A model generated the notes under the pieces. That model made no database searches. It worked only from the letters and a program-made list of their open reading frames with translations, and was not told where the DNA came from. Of a DNA stretch of 5,068 nt, positions 1-5,068 are shown piece by piece; the stretch's first letter is position 1; every line of letters starts with the position of its first letter. The position numbers and the translations under genes are program-made. The DNA is from an uncultured bacterium (GTDB lineage Bacteria > Cyanobacteriota > Vampirovibrionia > Gastranaerophilales > Gastranaerophilaceae): contig OMVC01000004.1 in NCBI GenBank assembly GCA_900314375.1, positions 1 to 5,068 of the forward strand, read 5' to 3'.

Positions 1-104
1 ATATTGTTATAGGCAGAAAATATTATAATCAACCTAATTTATATGAACAACTTACAGGGAAACAAAATACAGGTGCATTAGTTGATGCACTATTTAACAG
101 ATAA
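1..104 (+). CDS. C-terminal fragment of an upstream phage gene (possibly portal protein)
   Basis: An open frame enters from the left edge (first whole codon at base 3) and ends at TAA 102-104. It encodes 33 visible residues, starting IVIGRKYYNQPNLYEQ and ending ALVDALFNR. The frame has AT-rich third positions like the clear genes downstream. The fragment is too short to show a domain. The portal assignment is inferred only from gene order, because in many tailed phages the portal gene lies just before the small gene, scaffold and coat genes. It is followed at once by a terminator, so it may be the last gene of an upstream transcription unit. It could equally be another head gene. Confidence 0.5.
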   Translation, partial: IVIGRKYYNQPNLYEQLTGKQNTGALVDALFNR

Positions 105-106
105 AT

Positions 107-137
107 AAAAGCACTCTCATATTGAGGGTGCTTTTTT
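107..137 (+). terminator. Rho-independent terminator after the upstream gene
   Basis: A short A-run (107-110) is followed by the arm GCACTCTCA (111-119), a TAT loop (120-122), the arm TGAGGGTGC (123-131) and six T's (132-137). The stem is 9 bp with one T-G wobble. The hairpin plus U-tract is a textbook intrinsic terminator two bases after the stop codon of the upstream gene. The A-run paired with the T-run could also lengthen the stem and give some activity on the opposite strand. The scaffold and coat genes lie downstream with no obvious promoter, so read-through, antitermination or an unrecognised phage promoter must feed them. Confidence 0.8.
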
Positions 138-367
138 ATGCCCGATTTTCAATCTGTCATAGTGAAATTATTGCAGAAAGAGAAGATTTACTTGCTATAC
201 GGAATGAGATACTCCAACGAGAAGTTGGAAAATCTTTGCTTGCTTTTTTGCAGGACAAAGTAACGGATTATGCAACAAAAAATCTTGATGCCATAGAGAT
301 AAAGGGTATGTGCAGGCTTATACAAGACCTGAAAGACATTCCCGAAGTAGTACAGAAAACAAAGTAA
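122..367 (+). CDS. Small hypothetical phage protein, start uncertain (possibly frameshifted)
   Basis: This frame ends at TAA 365-367. The part from about base 161 onward looks like a genuine charged, helical small protein (SEIIAEREDLLAIRNEI, later KNLDAIEIKGMC and IPEVVQKTK). I do not recognise a family. It has no membrane segment or signal peptide. Its place between the probable portal end and the scaffold gene suggests a small head-assembly or accessory role, but that is only position. The start is unresolved: TTG 122 and GTG 128 lie inside the terminator hairpin and have no good ribosome site. The only ATG with a plausible site (138) is in another frame that stops at 261-263. Adding one T to the TTTT run at 146-149 would join ATG 138 to this frame, giving a protein beginning MPDFSICHSEIIAERED. 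The third-base pattern favours this frame from about base 143 on. The stop overlaps the scaffold ribosome site. Confidence 0.5.
   Translation: MRVLFYARFSICHSEIIAEREDLLAIRNEILQREVGKSLLAFLQDKVTDYATKNLDAIEIKGMCRLIQDLKDIPEVVQKTK
124..130 (+). promoter_or_regulatory. Possible ribosome binding site inside the terminator stem
   Basis: GAGGGTG at 124-130 lies 7 bases before ATG 138-140 and resembles a modest Shine-Dalgarno site. It is part of the 3' arm of the terminator hairpin, so in a read-through transcript it would be hidden when the hairpin folds. The ATG it serves opens a frame (stop at 261-263) other than the frame with good coding character in this region, so its use is uncertain. Confidence 0.3.
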
Positions 368-376
368 GGAGCATTT

Positions 377-1360
377 ATGGCAGACGAAACAGAAATTTCA
401 ACACCCGCTGAAACATCTGACGTAACCACATCAGCCGACACCCCCGAAGTATCGGAAACGGCAGAGGTTGAAGTTACAGACGAAACACAAACGGCTGAAA
501 CAGAAACACAAACGGAGGGAGAGCCTCAACAAGAAAAACTTTATGCAGGCAAGTACAAAAGTATTGATGAGCTTGAAAAAGGCTATGCAGAATTAAACAA
601 GTCTTACACTCAATCAAAACAAGTACAGGCAAAGTACAACGAGTTATTACGCAAGCAGGAACAACAGGAAGCACGAATGTTACAAAAAGCACAACAACAA
701 GGCTTCAATACTGTAAACGACCAAAGAATTGCGCAACAAGTCGCACAAGCTGAACTTGACGAGTTTATTAACGGCTTGAATTACTATGTAGAACCTGACA
801 ACCAAATCCAAGTCCAACAATATTTAAACGCTTACCGTCAAACAGGGGATTTACGCTATCTCAATGAAGCAAAAAGATATTATCCGTCAGACATTTTGGA
901 AAATATCGCAGTAGCAAAATTGCAGATGCAAAACAACCTTAAAGCGCAGTATGACAGAGAAACCCAAGAAAGAGCACAAAAAGCAGATGCGGAACTTGCG
1001 GAAGAATTACGCGCTGATTACGGCGATTTTATCGAAACCGTAAAGGCAAGTGAGCCAATAAGTAAAGCATTAGAGATGTTTTGTAATGCAGGGTTTATCC
1101 AATCAAAAGAAGATATGGAAGCTTTTAAGGGAATTATTGACGGTATAACCGACAACGTAAAAGCCCAAGCAATAAAGGAATACGAAGCACAAAAAGCCAT
1201 TGAAGCTACTAAACAAGCCGCGCAAATCGAGGGCAACCCTGATTCATTCGTATTCGGGGAAAATGTACCGACTTATGCACAGTTAGCGGCTATGTCGCAA
1301 GAGGATTTTGAAAAGGCTTGCGATAAATACGGTATGGAAAAAATATGGGCTGCAAAATAG
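377..1360 (+). CDS. Phage scaffolding / capsid assembly protein
   Basis: The 327-residue protein would act as an internal scaffold that guides coat subunits into a procapsid and is lost before or during DNA packaging. Residues 1-53 are strongly acidic and Thr/Glu-rich with no Lys or Arg. A segment LYAGKYKSIDELEKGYAEL (about 55-73) follows; the 'AGKYKS-(I/V)-(D/E)-ELEKGY' pattern is common in podovirus scaffold and capsid assembly proteins. Then come Gln/Lys/Glu-rich helices likely to form coiled coil (about 74-130 and 180-212), another helical region (about 215-285), and a C-terminal charged helical tail (SQEDFEKACDKYG, 307-319) that could bind coat protein, as the C-terminal helices of P22 scaffold do. 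The start is well set: AAGGAG at 366-371 lies 5 bases before ATG 377 and overlaps the previous stop. The gene sits directly before the coat gene, as usual. Its stop is TAG, whereas the other complete genes end in TAA. The family call is by motif and position, as scaffolds are poorly conserved. Confidence 0.82.
   Translation: MADETEISTPAETSDVTTSADTPEVSETAEVEVTDETQTAETETQTEGEPQQEKLYAGKYKSIDELEKGYAELNKSYTQSKQVQAKYNELLRKQEQQEARMLQKAQQQGFNTVNDQRIAQQVAQAELDEFINGLNYYVEPDNQIQVQQYLNAYRQTGDLRYLNEAKRYYPSDILENIAVAKLQMQNNLKAQYDRETQERAQKADAELAEELRADYGDFIETVKASEPISKALEMFCNAGFIQSKEDMEAFKGIIDGITDNVKAQAIKEYEAQKAIEATKQAAQIEGNPDSFVFGENVPTYAQLAAMSQEDFEKACDKYGMEKIWAAK
482..515 (+). repeat. Short in-frame direct repeat in the acidic scaffold N-terminus
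   Basis: The 13-base unit GAAACACAAACGG occurs at 482-494 and again at 503-515, offset by 21 bases, which is seven codons. It encodes a repeated ETQT motif in the low-complexity acidic part of the scaffold protein. It probably arose by local duplication and would tolerate length change. Confidence 0.6.
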
Positions 1361-1380
1361 CAGCAGAAAGGCTTTAAATT

Positions 1381-2274
1381 ATGACAGTTTTAGCACCAAC
1401 ACAAACAGGAACAACAGCAAAACAAGCATTTAAAATAGAAATGTGGTCAAAGCTCATTTTAAGAGCATTGAGAGATTCAGGCGCAATGCTTGAATGTGTA
1501 AACAGAGATTATGAAGGTGAAATCAAATCTAAAGGCGATACAGTACACATCAGAAGTTTAGTTGATGTTACTATCAACACTCACGACGATGCTACACCTA
1601 TTCAATACGAAAAATTAAGAGCAAATGACCAAACATTGGTTATTGACCAAGCTAAAAACTTTGCATTCTTAGTAACTGATATTGAACAGGTACAATCAGA
1701 CATCAAATATGCTCAAAAGTATATTAACGAAGTTAAAAAACAAATCGTTAATACAAAAGATGCATATTTGCACGCATTAGGTATTGCCGGAGTTGATGCA
1801 GGCAACCAAATGGGTACGCAAACAGTAACTGCAAGCAATATTTACGCTACTTTAGTAGATATGTTTGTAAAATTAGCTGATTCAAACGCTATTGATGACA
1901 ACGGTTTAGCTGCAGACGGTAAAAGACCATTCTTGATTTTACCTCCTAAAATTATTGGTATTATCAAAAATTCAGACGAAGCAAAACACGCTACAAACTT
2001 AGGCGATGCTACAGTTAGAAAAGGTGCAATTATGCAATATGCAGGATTTGACATCAAACAATCTACAGTAGTAAAAGGCACAGCAGGAAGCGGAACAACT
2101 TCTTTTGATATCTTGGCAGGTACATCAGAAGGTATCACTTTTGCAGACCAAATCAACAAAGTTGAATCATTAAAAGATGTTGACTTCTTTGGTGATCACT
2201 TTAGAGGTTTATACTTATACGGTGGTAAAGTTGTACAACCTAAAGCGTTGGCTTCTGCAACATTCACAGTTTAA
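1381..2274 (+). CDS. Major capsid (coat) protein, P22-coat-like HK97-fold type
   Basis: The 297-residue protein would be the main shell subunit of the phage head. The N-terminal helix region (AFKIEMWSKLILRALRDSG, 16-34) is followed by a beta-rich part (GDTVHIRSLVDVTINTHDD, 52-70) and a segment with YEKLRANDQTLVIDQ then NFAFLVTDIEQVQSDI (77-108). Next come a long helix (about 109-135), a core strand/turn FLILPP (184-189) and the C-terminal signature ITFADQINKVES with GLYLYGGKVVQPKALA (252-291). This order is typical of the P22-coat-like branch of phage capsid proteins. P22 coat is about 430 residues; this shorter form lacks room for its inserted Ig-like domain. No protease gene or cleavable N-terminal domain is seen, consistent with separate scaffold use. 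An AGAAAGG site (1365-1371) precedes ATG 1381 by 9 bases. A strong hairpin follows the gene. The assignment rests on motif pattern plus position after the scaffold gene. Confidence 0.9.
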   Translation: MTVLAPTQTGTTAKQAFKIEMWSKLILRALRDSGAMLECVNRDYEGEIKSKGDTVHIRSLVDVTINTHDDATPIQYEKLRANDQTLVIDQAKNFAFLVTDIEQVQSDIKYAQKYINEVKKQIVNTKDAYLHALGIAGVDAGNQMGTQTVTASNIYATLVDMFVKLADSNAIDDNGLAADGKRPFLILPPKIIGIIKNSDEAKHATNLGDATVRKGAIMQYAGFDIKQSTVVKGTAGSGTTSFDILAGTSEGITFADQINKVESLKDVDFFGDHFRGLYLYGGKVVQPKALASATFTV

Positions 2275-2281
2275 TCGGGGT

Positions 2282-2301
2282 GAGGGGGATTATTCCCCCT
2301 C
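2282..2301 (+). promoter_or_regulatory. Strong hairpin after the coat gene, without U-tract
   Basis: The arm GAGGGGGA (2282-2289) and the arm TCCCCCTC (2294-2301) form a perfect 8-bp stem with a TTAT loop, 7 bases after the coat stop codon. No T-run follows (the next bases are CTCTATAAAAAGG), so it is not a canonical rho-independent terminator. It may protect the 3' end of coat mRNA, mark a processing point, or slow transcription so that coat is made in larger amounts than the genes below. Confidence 0.6.
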
Positions 2302-2321
2302 CTCTATAAAAAGGAGAAATT

Positions 2322-2645
2322 ATGACAGAACTTAAGAAAACAAAAACTCAAAAATCTGTAAAAAAGGTTATTGAAACAGAAAAAATATCAAATGAAGACA
2401 AGATTTTAGGCAAAGTAGCAGATTCAATAGAATTGACGGTATATGACTATGAAAACCCGCAAACAAAATACAAAGTAACAAATTTACTTGTAAATAACAA
2501 CCCAATTACTGTAAGCGGTGCGGTTATTGAAACATTCATAGGAAGTAAAAACCTTGAAGCAAGAGAAGAATTAAAAAAAGGTGCTAAAAAGGTAGTTACA
2601 AAAGATATTAACGGCAATTCTATGTATAAAATAGAGGTATTATAA
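2322..2645 (+). CDS. Hypothetical protein between coat and adaptor genes (107 aa)
   Basis: I do not recognise this family. The first 31 residues are Lys-rich (nine Lys) and probably disordered. The rest looks like a small beta-rich domain: IELTVYDYENPQTKYKV (about 36-52), LLVNNNPITVSGAV (55-68), a helix with EAREELKKGAKK (79-90) and a final strand MYKIEVL (101-107). There is no signal peptide or membrane segment. AAGGAG at 2311-2316 lies 5 bases before ATG 2322, giving a well-supported start. Its stop overlaps the next start as TAATG (2643-2647), so it is likely co-translated with the adaptor. Its place right after the coat gene suggests a head-completion, decoration or capsid-stabilizing role, but this is inference from position. 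The basic N-terminus could contact DNA or the acidic surface of another head protein. Confidence 0.75.
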   Translation: MTELKKTKTQKSVKKVIETEKISNEDKILGKVADSIELTVYDYENPQTKYKVTNLLVNNNPITVSGAVIETFIGSKNLEAREELKKGAKKVVTKDINGNSMYKIEVL

Positions 2646-2647
2646 TG
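2643..2647 (+). promoter_or_regulatory. TAATG stop-start overlap (107-aa gene / adaptor)
   Basis: The stop TAA (2643-2645) shares its last A with the ATG at 2645. A ribosome ending the upstream gene can restart here, which would couple the amounts of the two proteins. The same five-base junction recurs at the next two gene borders. Confidence 0.7.
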
Positions 2648-3307
2648 ACTATTACGGCTCAAAGGTTATTAACAGAGTTAGGAAATAAAGCGTGGAGCGG
2701 ATATAATTCAGATGATATGGTTTGGGATAGTGAGGATTCACTATCTGCAAAGGCTGAATTAAATTCCGCATTGAGATACTTGATAAATCGTGAGGACTTC
2801 CCATTTAGAGCAAAAGAACAGCCGATTATGGCAATTAGCGGAATATCTAATTACAATCCACCGATAGGACAAATCGCAAGTATTTACAATACAGATACGA
2901 GAGAAACGCTTTTATTTGTAGGTGATGGTTCAAAGTATGACAAAACAGCAACAGGCGAGCCAAGCGCTTACTGGATAGAATATAACAATCCTAATTCAAA
3001 AATAAGGCTTTACCCTATACCTGATAAGACTTATAACTTTAATATTGTATATAACCAATTCAAGCCGGTAAAAGACACAGACGGCAGCTTAAAATTTGAA
3101 TTTACAAAAGAAGATGACTTTATAAATATGCCGTCAACATTAGAATTTTTGTTTATGGATTGCCTTGTATTAATGACAATGGCGCAAAACAACAAAGATG
3201 AACAGGATGAGAATTACAGACCTACACTCAATGAATTTGAGGAAAGATGGAAAGTATTCAAAAGAGCAGCAAAGCCGTCTAAAATAACTGCAAGGGTGGT
3301 ATGGTAA
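2645..3307 (+). CDS. Head-tail adaptor / connector-like protein
   Basis: The 220-residue protein probably forms the ring that joins portal to tail. It shows the pattern of podovirus adaptor proteins (the group including P22 gp4-, T7 gp11- and SU10-adaptor-like proteins): an N-terminal helix with LNSALRYLINREDFPF (39-54), then a beta region with PPIGQIASIYN (72-82), GEPSAYWIE (104-112) and IRLYPIPDKTYNFNIVY (120-136). A C-terminal helical part follows, with INMPSTLEFLFMDCLVL (160-176) and EFEERWKVFKRA (197-208). The helix, the 'Y-x-I ... LYPIPD-x-TY' pair and the length fit the family; the exact subfamily cannot be decided by eye. Translation would start at ATG 2645 in a TAATG overlap with the preceding stop. 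A GAGG-type site (2633-2638) precedes it by 6 bases. It is followed by another TAATG overlap. Confidence 0.72.
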   Translation: MTITAQRLLTELGNKAWSGYNSDDMVWDSEDSLSAKAELNSALRYLINREDFPFRAKEQPIMAISGISNYNPPIGQIASIYNTDTRETLLFVGDGSKYDKTATGEPSAYWIEYNNPNSKIRLYPIPDKTYNFNIVYNQFKPVKDTDGSLKFEFTKEDDFINMPSTLEFLFMDCLVLMTMAQNNKDEQDENYRPTLNEFEERWKVFKRAAKPSKITARVVW

Positions 3308-3309
3308 TG
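3294..3309 (+). promoter_or_regulatory. Ribosome site and two candidate starts for the nozzle-like gene
   Basis: The sequence GGGTGG (3294-3299) precedes ATG 3301 by only one base and ATG 3307 by seven. ATG 3307 also makes a TAATG overlap with the adaptor stop (3305-3309), the same junction as those at 2643-2647 and 4864-4868. Both points favour 3307 as the main start. ATG 3301 would add only two residues (MV). Confidence 0.6.
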
Positions 3310-4866
3310 GCAGTAGCAGTAGAAACTCAAATATTCCAAAGTTTTAAAGGAATCAGAGAACTAAACGGAGTAAATGCAGGGGGTGAAATATCCGCGCTTC
3401 AATGTGATAATGTCGAACTTGTACAAACTGAAATAGGTGCAGGCACAGGTATAAAAACGATGGATGGAAACAGCGTATTATATACCTTGCCTGATGGTTT
3501 TGAGATAAAAGGCATTTTTGCATCATTACAGGAAGGCACTACATACAGATTTATTTATGCTGAAAATGACACTAAAGGGGTTTTATTTTACATAAATGTA
3601 TTGAGAGAGCCTGAAATCATTATTGATAATTTGACCGTTACAGGCGAATGTAACGGTTTAACAATGACATCATCTGCTTATGATGTGTTTGTATTTACAA
3701 ACGGAGAAGAAGTTAAAACAGTTTGTTTTACGGGTGATTCAAGTTATGGGGATAGAGTTAAAACTATATCGGCGGTAGATTATCAAGGCAGAAGCTTAAA
3801 ATGGTTATCAATGACCGAATGGAACGGCTTTTTAGTTGTAGCAAGTCAATACGGAGTACATTCAAGCCATCAAAACGATATTTACACTTGGAACGATAAC
3901 CCGCAAGATAAGGCAGACAGTTGGTATATTGATTTTTCTAAAAAAGTAACGGCCGTATTTTCTTATACAAGAGGGTTATATATATTTACAGGGGAAGATA
4001 TAACCTTTATAAATACAACTCCAAACGATACCGCTAACGCAGTACAGGAAACAACTGCAGGAGTAGGATGTTTTAGTTATACTTCCGTAGTAAAACACGA
4101 TTTAGGTTTATTTTTCTACGATAACCACCAAAAGAATATTTACTATATCCAAAACATCGACTCAGGACAGACACGACCTGCAGGGCCCGTAGCAAGAGAA
4201 ATACAATCACATTTTAATGATGTTAGAACCTTTAAGATGTTTAGTTGTATTTACAATAATAAAAATGAGGTATGGTGCTTAATCAATGACAGCATTTATA
4301 TTTACAACTTTGTTTTAAATGAGTGGGTACAAAGAACAGAACAAAGCATAAATACATTATGCCTTATAAAGAATGATGTTTTGTCAGGCGGAGAAGACGG
4401 CAAAGTTTACGCAGAAAACATCAACACATTATTTAGCGGTCAATTTTACCCCGCTGTTTATCAAACATCATTTATAAACATAGGCTCAAACTCTAATCTC
4501 AAAAAGCAAAAAACACCGTTATTGTTAGTTATAAATGACAGTTACAGGAATGATTTTTGGGTTCAATTAACAGTAAACAACAAAGACAAAAACCCTAAAC
4601 CAATAAGAGTAAAAGGTTCAGGCGGTGGAGTTTATGCAGCAAGTACAGACAATGAAGGCGAGATTATCCCTGATAACCAAAAGTATGATTCTGCGGTTTA
4701 CGCTGCGTATAATCCGTATTCTAAAAAAGTTGTAGAAATTTCAACACCTCAAACTTGGTACACAATGAGCATAAAAATTTACACAACAACTCCGGAACAA
4801 GGTTTTTATATCAACTCAATGGAACTAAAGAACATCAAAGCAAAACTAAAAACAAGGGGCAGATAA
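3307..4866 (+). CDS. Tail nozzle / stabilization-like protein (P22 gp10 / T7 gp12 type)
   Basis: The 519-residue protein (521 if started at 3301) would cap the short tail below the adaptor ring and form part of the DNA exit channel. The N-terminal segment holds NGVNAGGEISALQCDNVEL (about 20-38) followed by a GI-x-T-x-x-GN motif, a pattern common at the start of phage tail nozzle and stabilization proteins. The middle consists of repeated beta strands of propeller type, for example WNGFLVVAS, RGLYIFTGEDITFIN, GLFFYDNHQKNIYYI and KNEVWCLINDSIYIYNF, each with aromatic strand ends. The C-terminal part (about 390-519) is again beta-rich and ends in a basic tail KLKTRGR. There is no signal peptide or membrane segment. 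P22 gp10 is about 470 residues and T7 gp12 about 790, so the length lies between. Start choice is discussed under the ribosome-site entry. It follows the adaptor gene directly, as in podovirus tails. A general beta-propeller tail protein is the main alternative. Confidence 0.68.
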   Translation: MAVAVETQIFQSFKGIRELNGVNAGGEISALQCDNVELVQTEIGAGTGIKTMDGNSVLYTLPDGFEIKGIFASLQEGTTYRFIYAENDTKGVLFYINVLREPEIIIDNLTVTGECNGLTMTSSAYDVFVFTNGEEVKTVCFTGDSSYGDRVKTISAVDYQGRSLKWLSMTEWNGFLVVASQYGVHSSHQNDIYTWNDNPQDKADSWYIDFSKKVTAVFSYTRGLYIFTGEDITFINTTPNDTANAVQETTAGVGCFSYTSVVKHDLGLFFYDNHQKNIYYIQNIDSGQTRPAGPVAREIQSHFNDVRTFKMFSCIYNNKNEVWCLINDSIYIYNFVLNEWVQRTEQSINTLCLIKNDVLSGGEDGKVYAENINTLFSGQFYPAVYQTSFINIGSNSNLKKQKTPLLLVINDSYRNDFWVQLTVNNKDKNPKPIRVKGSGGGVYAASTDNEGEIIPDNQKYDSAVYAAYNPYSKKVVEISTPQTWYTMSIKIYTTTPEQGFYINSMELKNIKAKLKTRGR

Positions 4867-4868
4867 TG
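4864..4868 (+). promoter_or_regulatory. TAATG stop-start overlap (nozzle / GNAT-like gene)
   Basis: TAA at 4864-4866 shares its last A with ATG 4866. Together with the ribosome site AAGGGG it indicates coupled translation of the nozzle-like gene and the gene that follows. Confidence 0.7.
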
Positions 4869-5068
4869 ATAATAGATCATTGCAGAAATAAAGACGAATT
4901 ATATAATTTATATTCAAATCGTCCTATGCCAAATCAATATGAATTTGAATGGTTAGTAAACAACCCAAATTTATTTTGTTTTTATGACGAGGAGCAAGGC
5001 TTTTTAAGGGGTTTTATAACAATTCAAAAAGAGGGTGACGAACTAACACTTTCAGGAACAAGTATCAA
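4866..5068 (+). CDS. N-terminal part of a possible GNAT-fold protein (cut by window end)
   Basis: A new frame opens at ATG 4866, overlapping the previous stop as TAATG (4864-4868), with AAGGGG (4854-4859) 6 bases before it. It stays open to the window edge, giving 67 residues. It begins MIIDHCRNKDELYNLYSNRP, followed by a helix with EFEWLVNNPN and two strands with a turn, LFCFYDEEQGFLRGFITIQ, then a third strand. A helix followed by strands of the type 'x-x-F-C-F-Y-D ... G-F-I-T-I' resembles the N-terminal half of GNAT acetyltransferases. The acetyl-CoA binding motif would lie beyond the window, so enzyme activity cannot be judged. Small GNAT-like proteins are found in some phage tail modules. 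It could be another alpha/beta tail-associated protein. Confidence 0.65.
   Translation, partial: MIIDHCRNKDELYNLYSNRPMPNQYEFEWLVNNPNLFCFYDEEQGFLRGFITIQKEGDELTLSGTSI

Noticed and set aside
4..29. Promoter-like TTGTTA (4-9) and TATAAT (24-29)
   Set aside because: The spacer is 14 bases, too short for a sigma70 promoter, and the site lies inside the end of the upstream coding frame just before a terminator.
171..213. Weak -35/-10 pairs (TTGCAG with TATACG or GATACT) that could drive scaffold and coat genes
   Set aside because: The boxes match poorly and the spacings are wrong (19 bases with weak boxes, or no -35 at all).
138..263. 41-codon frame from ATG 138 (MPDFQSVIVK...) as a gene of its own
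   Set aside because: It has a plausible ribosome site, but its third positions are much richer in G/C than those of the clear genes, and the overlapping frame fits coding use better. Only its first few codons are likely to be meaningful.
1358..1360. Genome-wide TAG recoding to glutamine
   Set aside because: Glutamine is encoded by CAA/CAG throughout and no other gene in the window contains an in-frame TAG.
2281..2301. Hairpin after the coat gene as a standard rho-independent terminator
   Set aside because: The stem is strong but is followed by CTCTATAAAA rather than a T-run, and the next gene's ribosome site begins 10 bases later.
2305..2310. TATAAA as a -10 box for the 107-aa gene
   Set aside because: The matching -35 position falls in the G-run of the hairpin and has no resemblance to TTGACA; the A/T bases are better explained as a spacer before the ribosome site.
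474..2662. Open frames on the minus strand (474-692, 1018-1236, 1842-2159, 2447-2662)
   Set aside because: All lie wholly or almost wholly opposite well-supported genes, encode hydrophobic, Ser/Phe-rich sequences typical of antisense shadows, and show no independent evidence of being genes.

Overview
The window looks like part of the head-and-tail (morphogenesis) module of a tailed bacteriophage or prophage. All genes are on the + strand and tightly packed. The base composition is AT-rich, arginine is mostly AGA, and the ATG starts are preceded by AAGGAG-like ribosome binding sites. That fits a phage of an AT-rich bacterium using the standard code; an AT-rich gut host is possible, but the sequence alone does not fix the host. 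No integrase, repressor, tRNA, IS element or CRISPR array is visible.

Layout: (1) bases 1-104 are the C-terminal end of an upstream gene, possibly the portal protein. (2) A good rho-independent terminator lies at 107-137. (3) A small gene of unknown function follows and ends at 367; its start is unclear because the best ATG and Shine-Dalgarno site lie in the wrong frame. (4) 377-1360 encodes a scaffolding/capsid assembly protein. (5) 1381-2274 encodes the major capsid protein, a P22-coat-like HK97-fold type. (6) 2282-2301 is a perfect 8-bp GC-rich hairpin without a U-tract. (7) 2322-2645 encodes a 107-aa protein of unknown function. (8) 2645-3307 encodes a head-tail adaptor-like protein. (9) 3307-4866 encodes a large beta-rich tail nozzle/stabilization-like protein. 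(10) 4866 to the end is the start of a possibly GNAT-fold protein, cut by the window edge.

How the genes fit together: scaffold and coat build the procapsid on the portal. The adaptor-like protein would then bind the portal, and the nozzle-like protein would close the short tail. Scaffold, coat, adaptor and nozzle in this order suggest a podovirus-like (P22/T7-type short tail) architecture, although the genes that would settle morphology lie outside the window. The last four genes are joined by three identical TAATG stop-start overlaps, which suggests translational coupling. The coat gene instead has its own spacing and a 3' hairpin, which suggests it is expressed differently from its neighbours.

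I see no clearly new biological system. The most interesting points are the frame problem in the small gene, the terminator inside the late operon, the hairpin after the coat gene, and the unassigned 107-aa and GNAT-like proteins.
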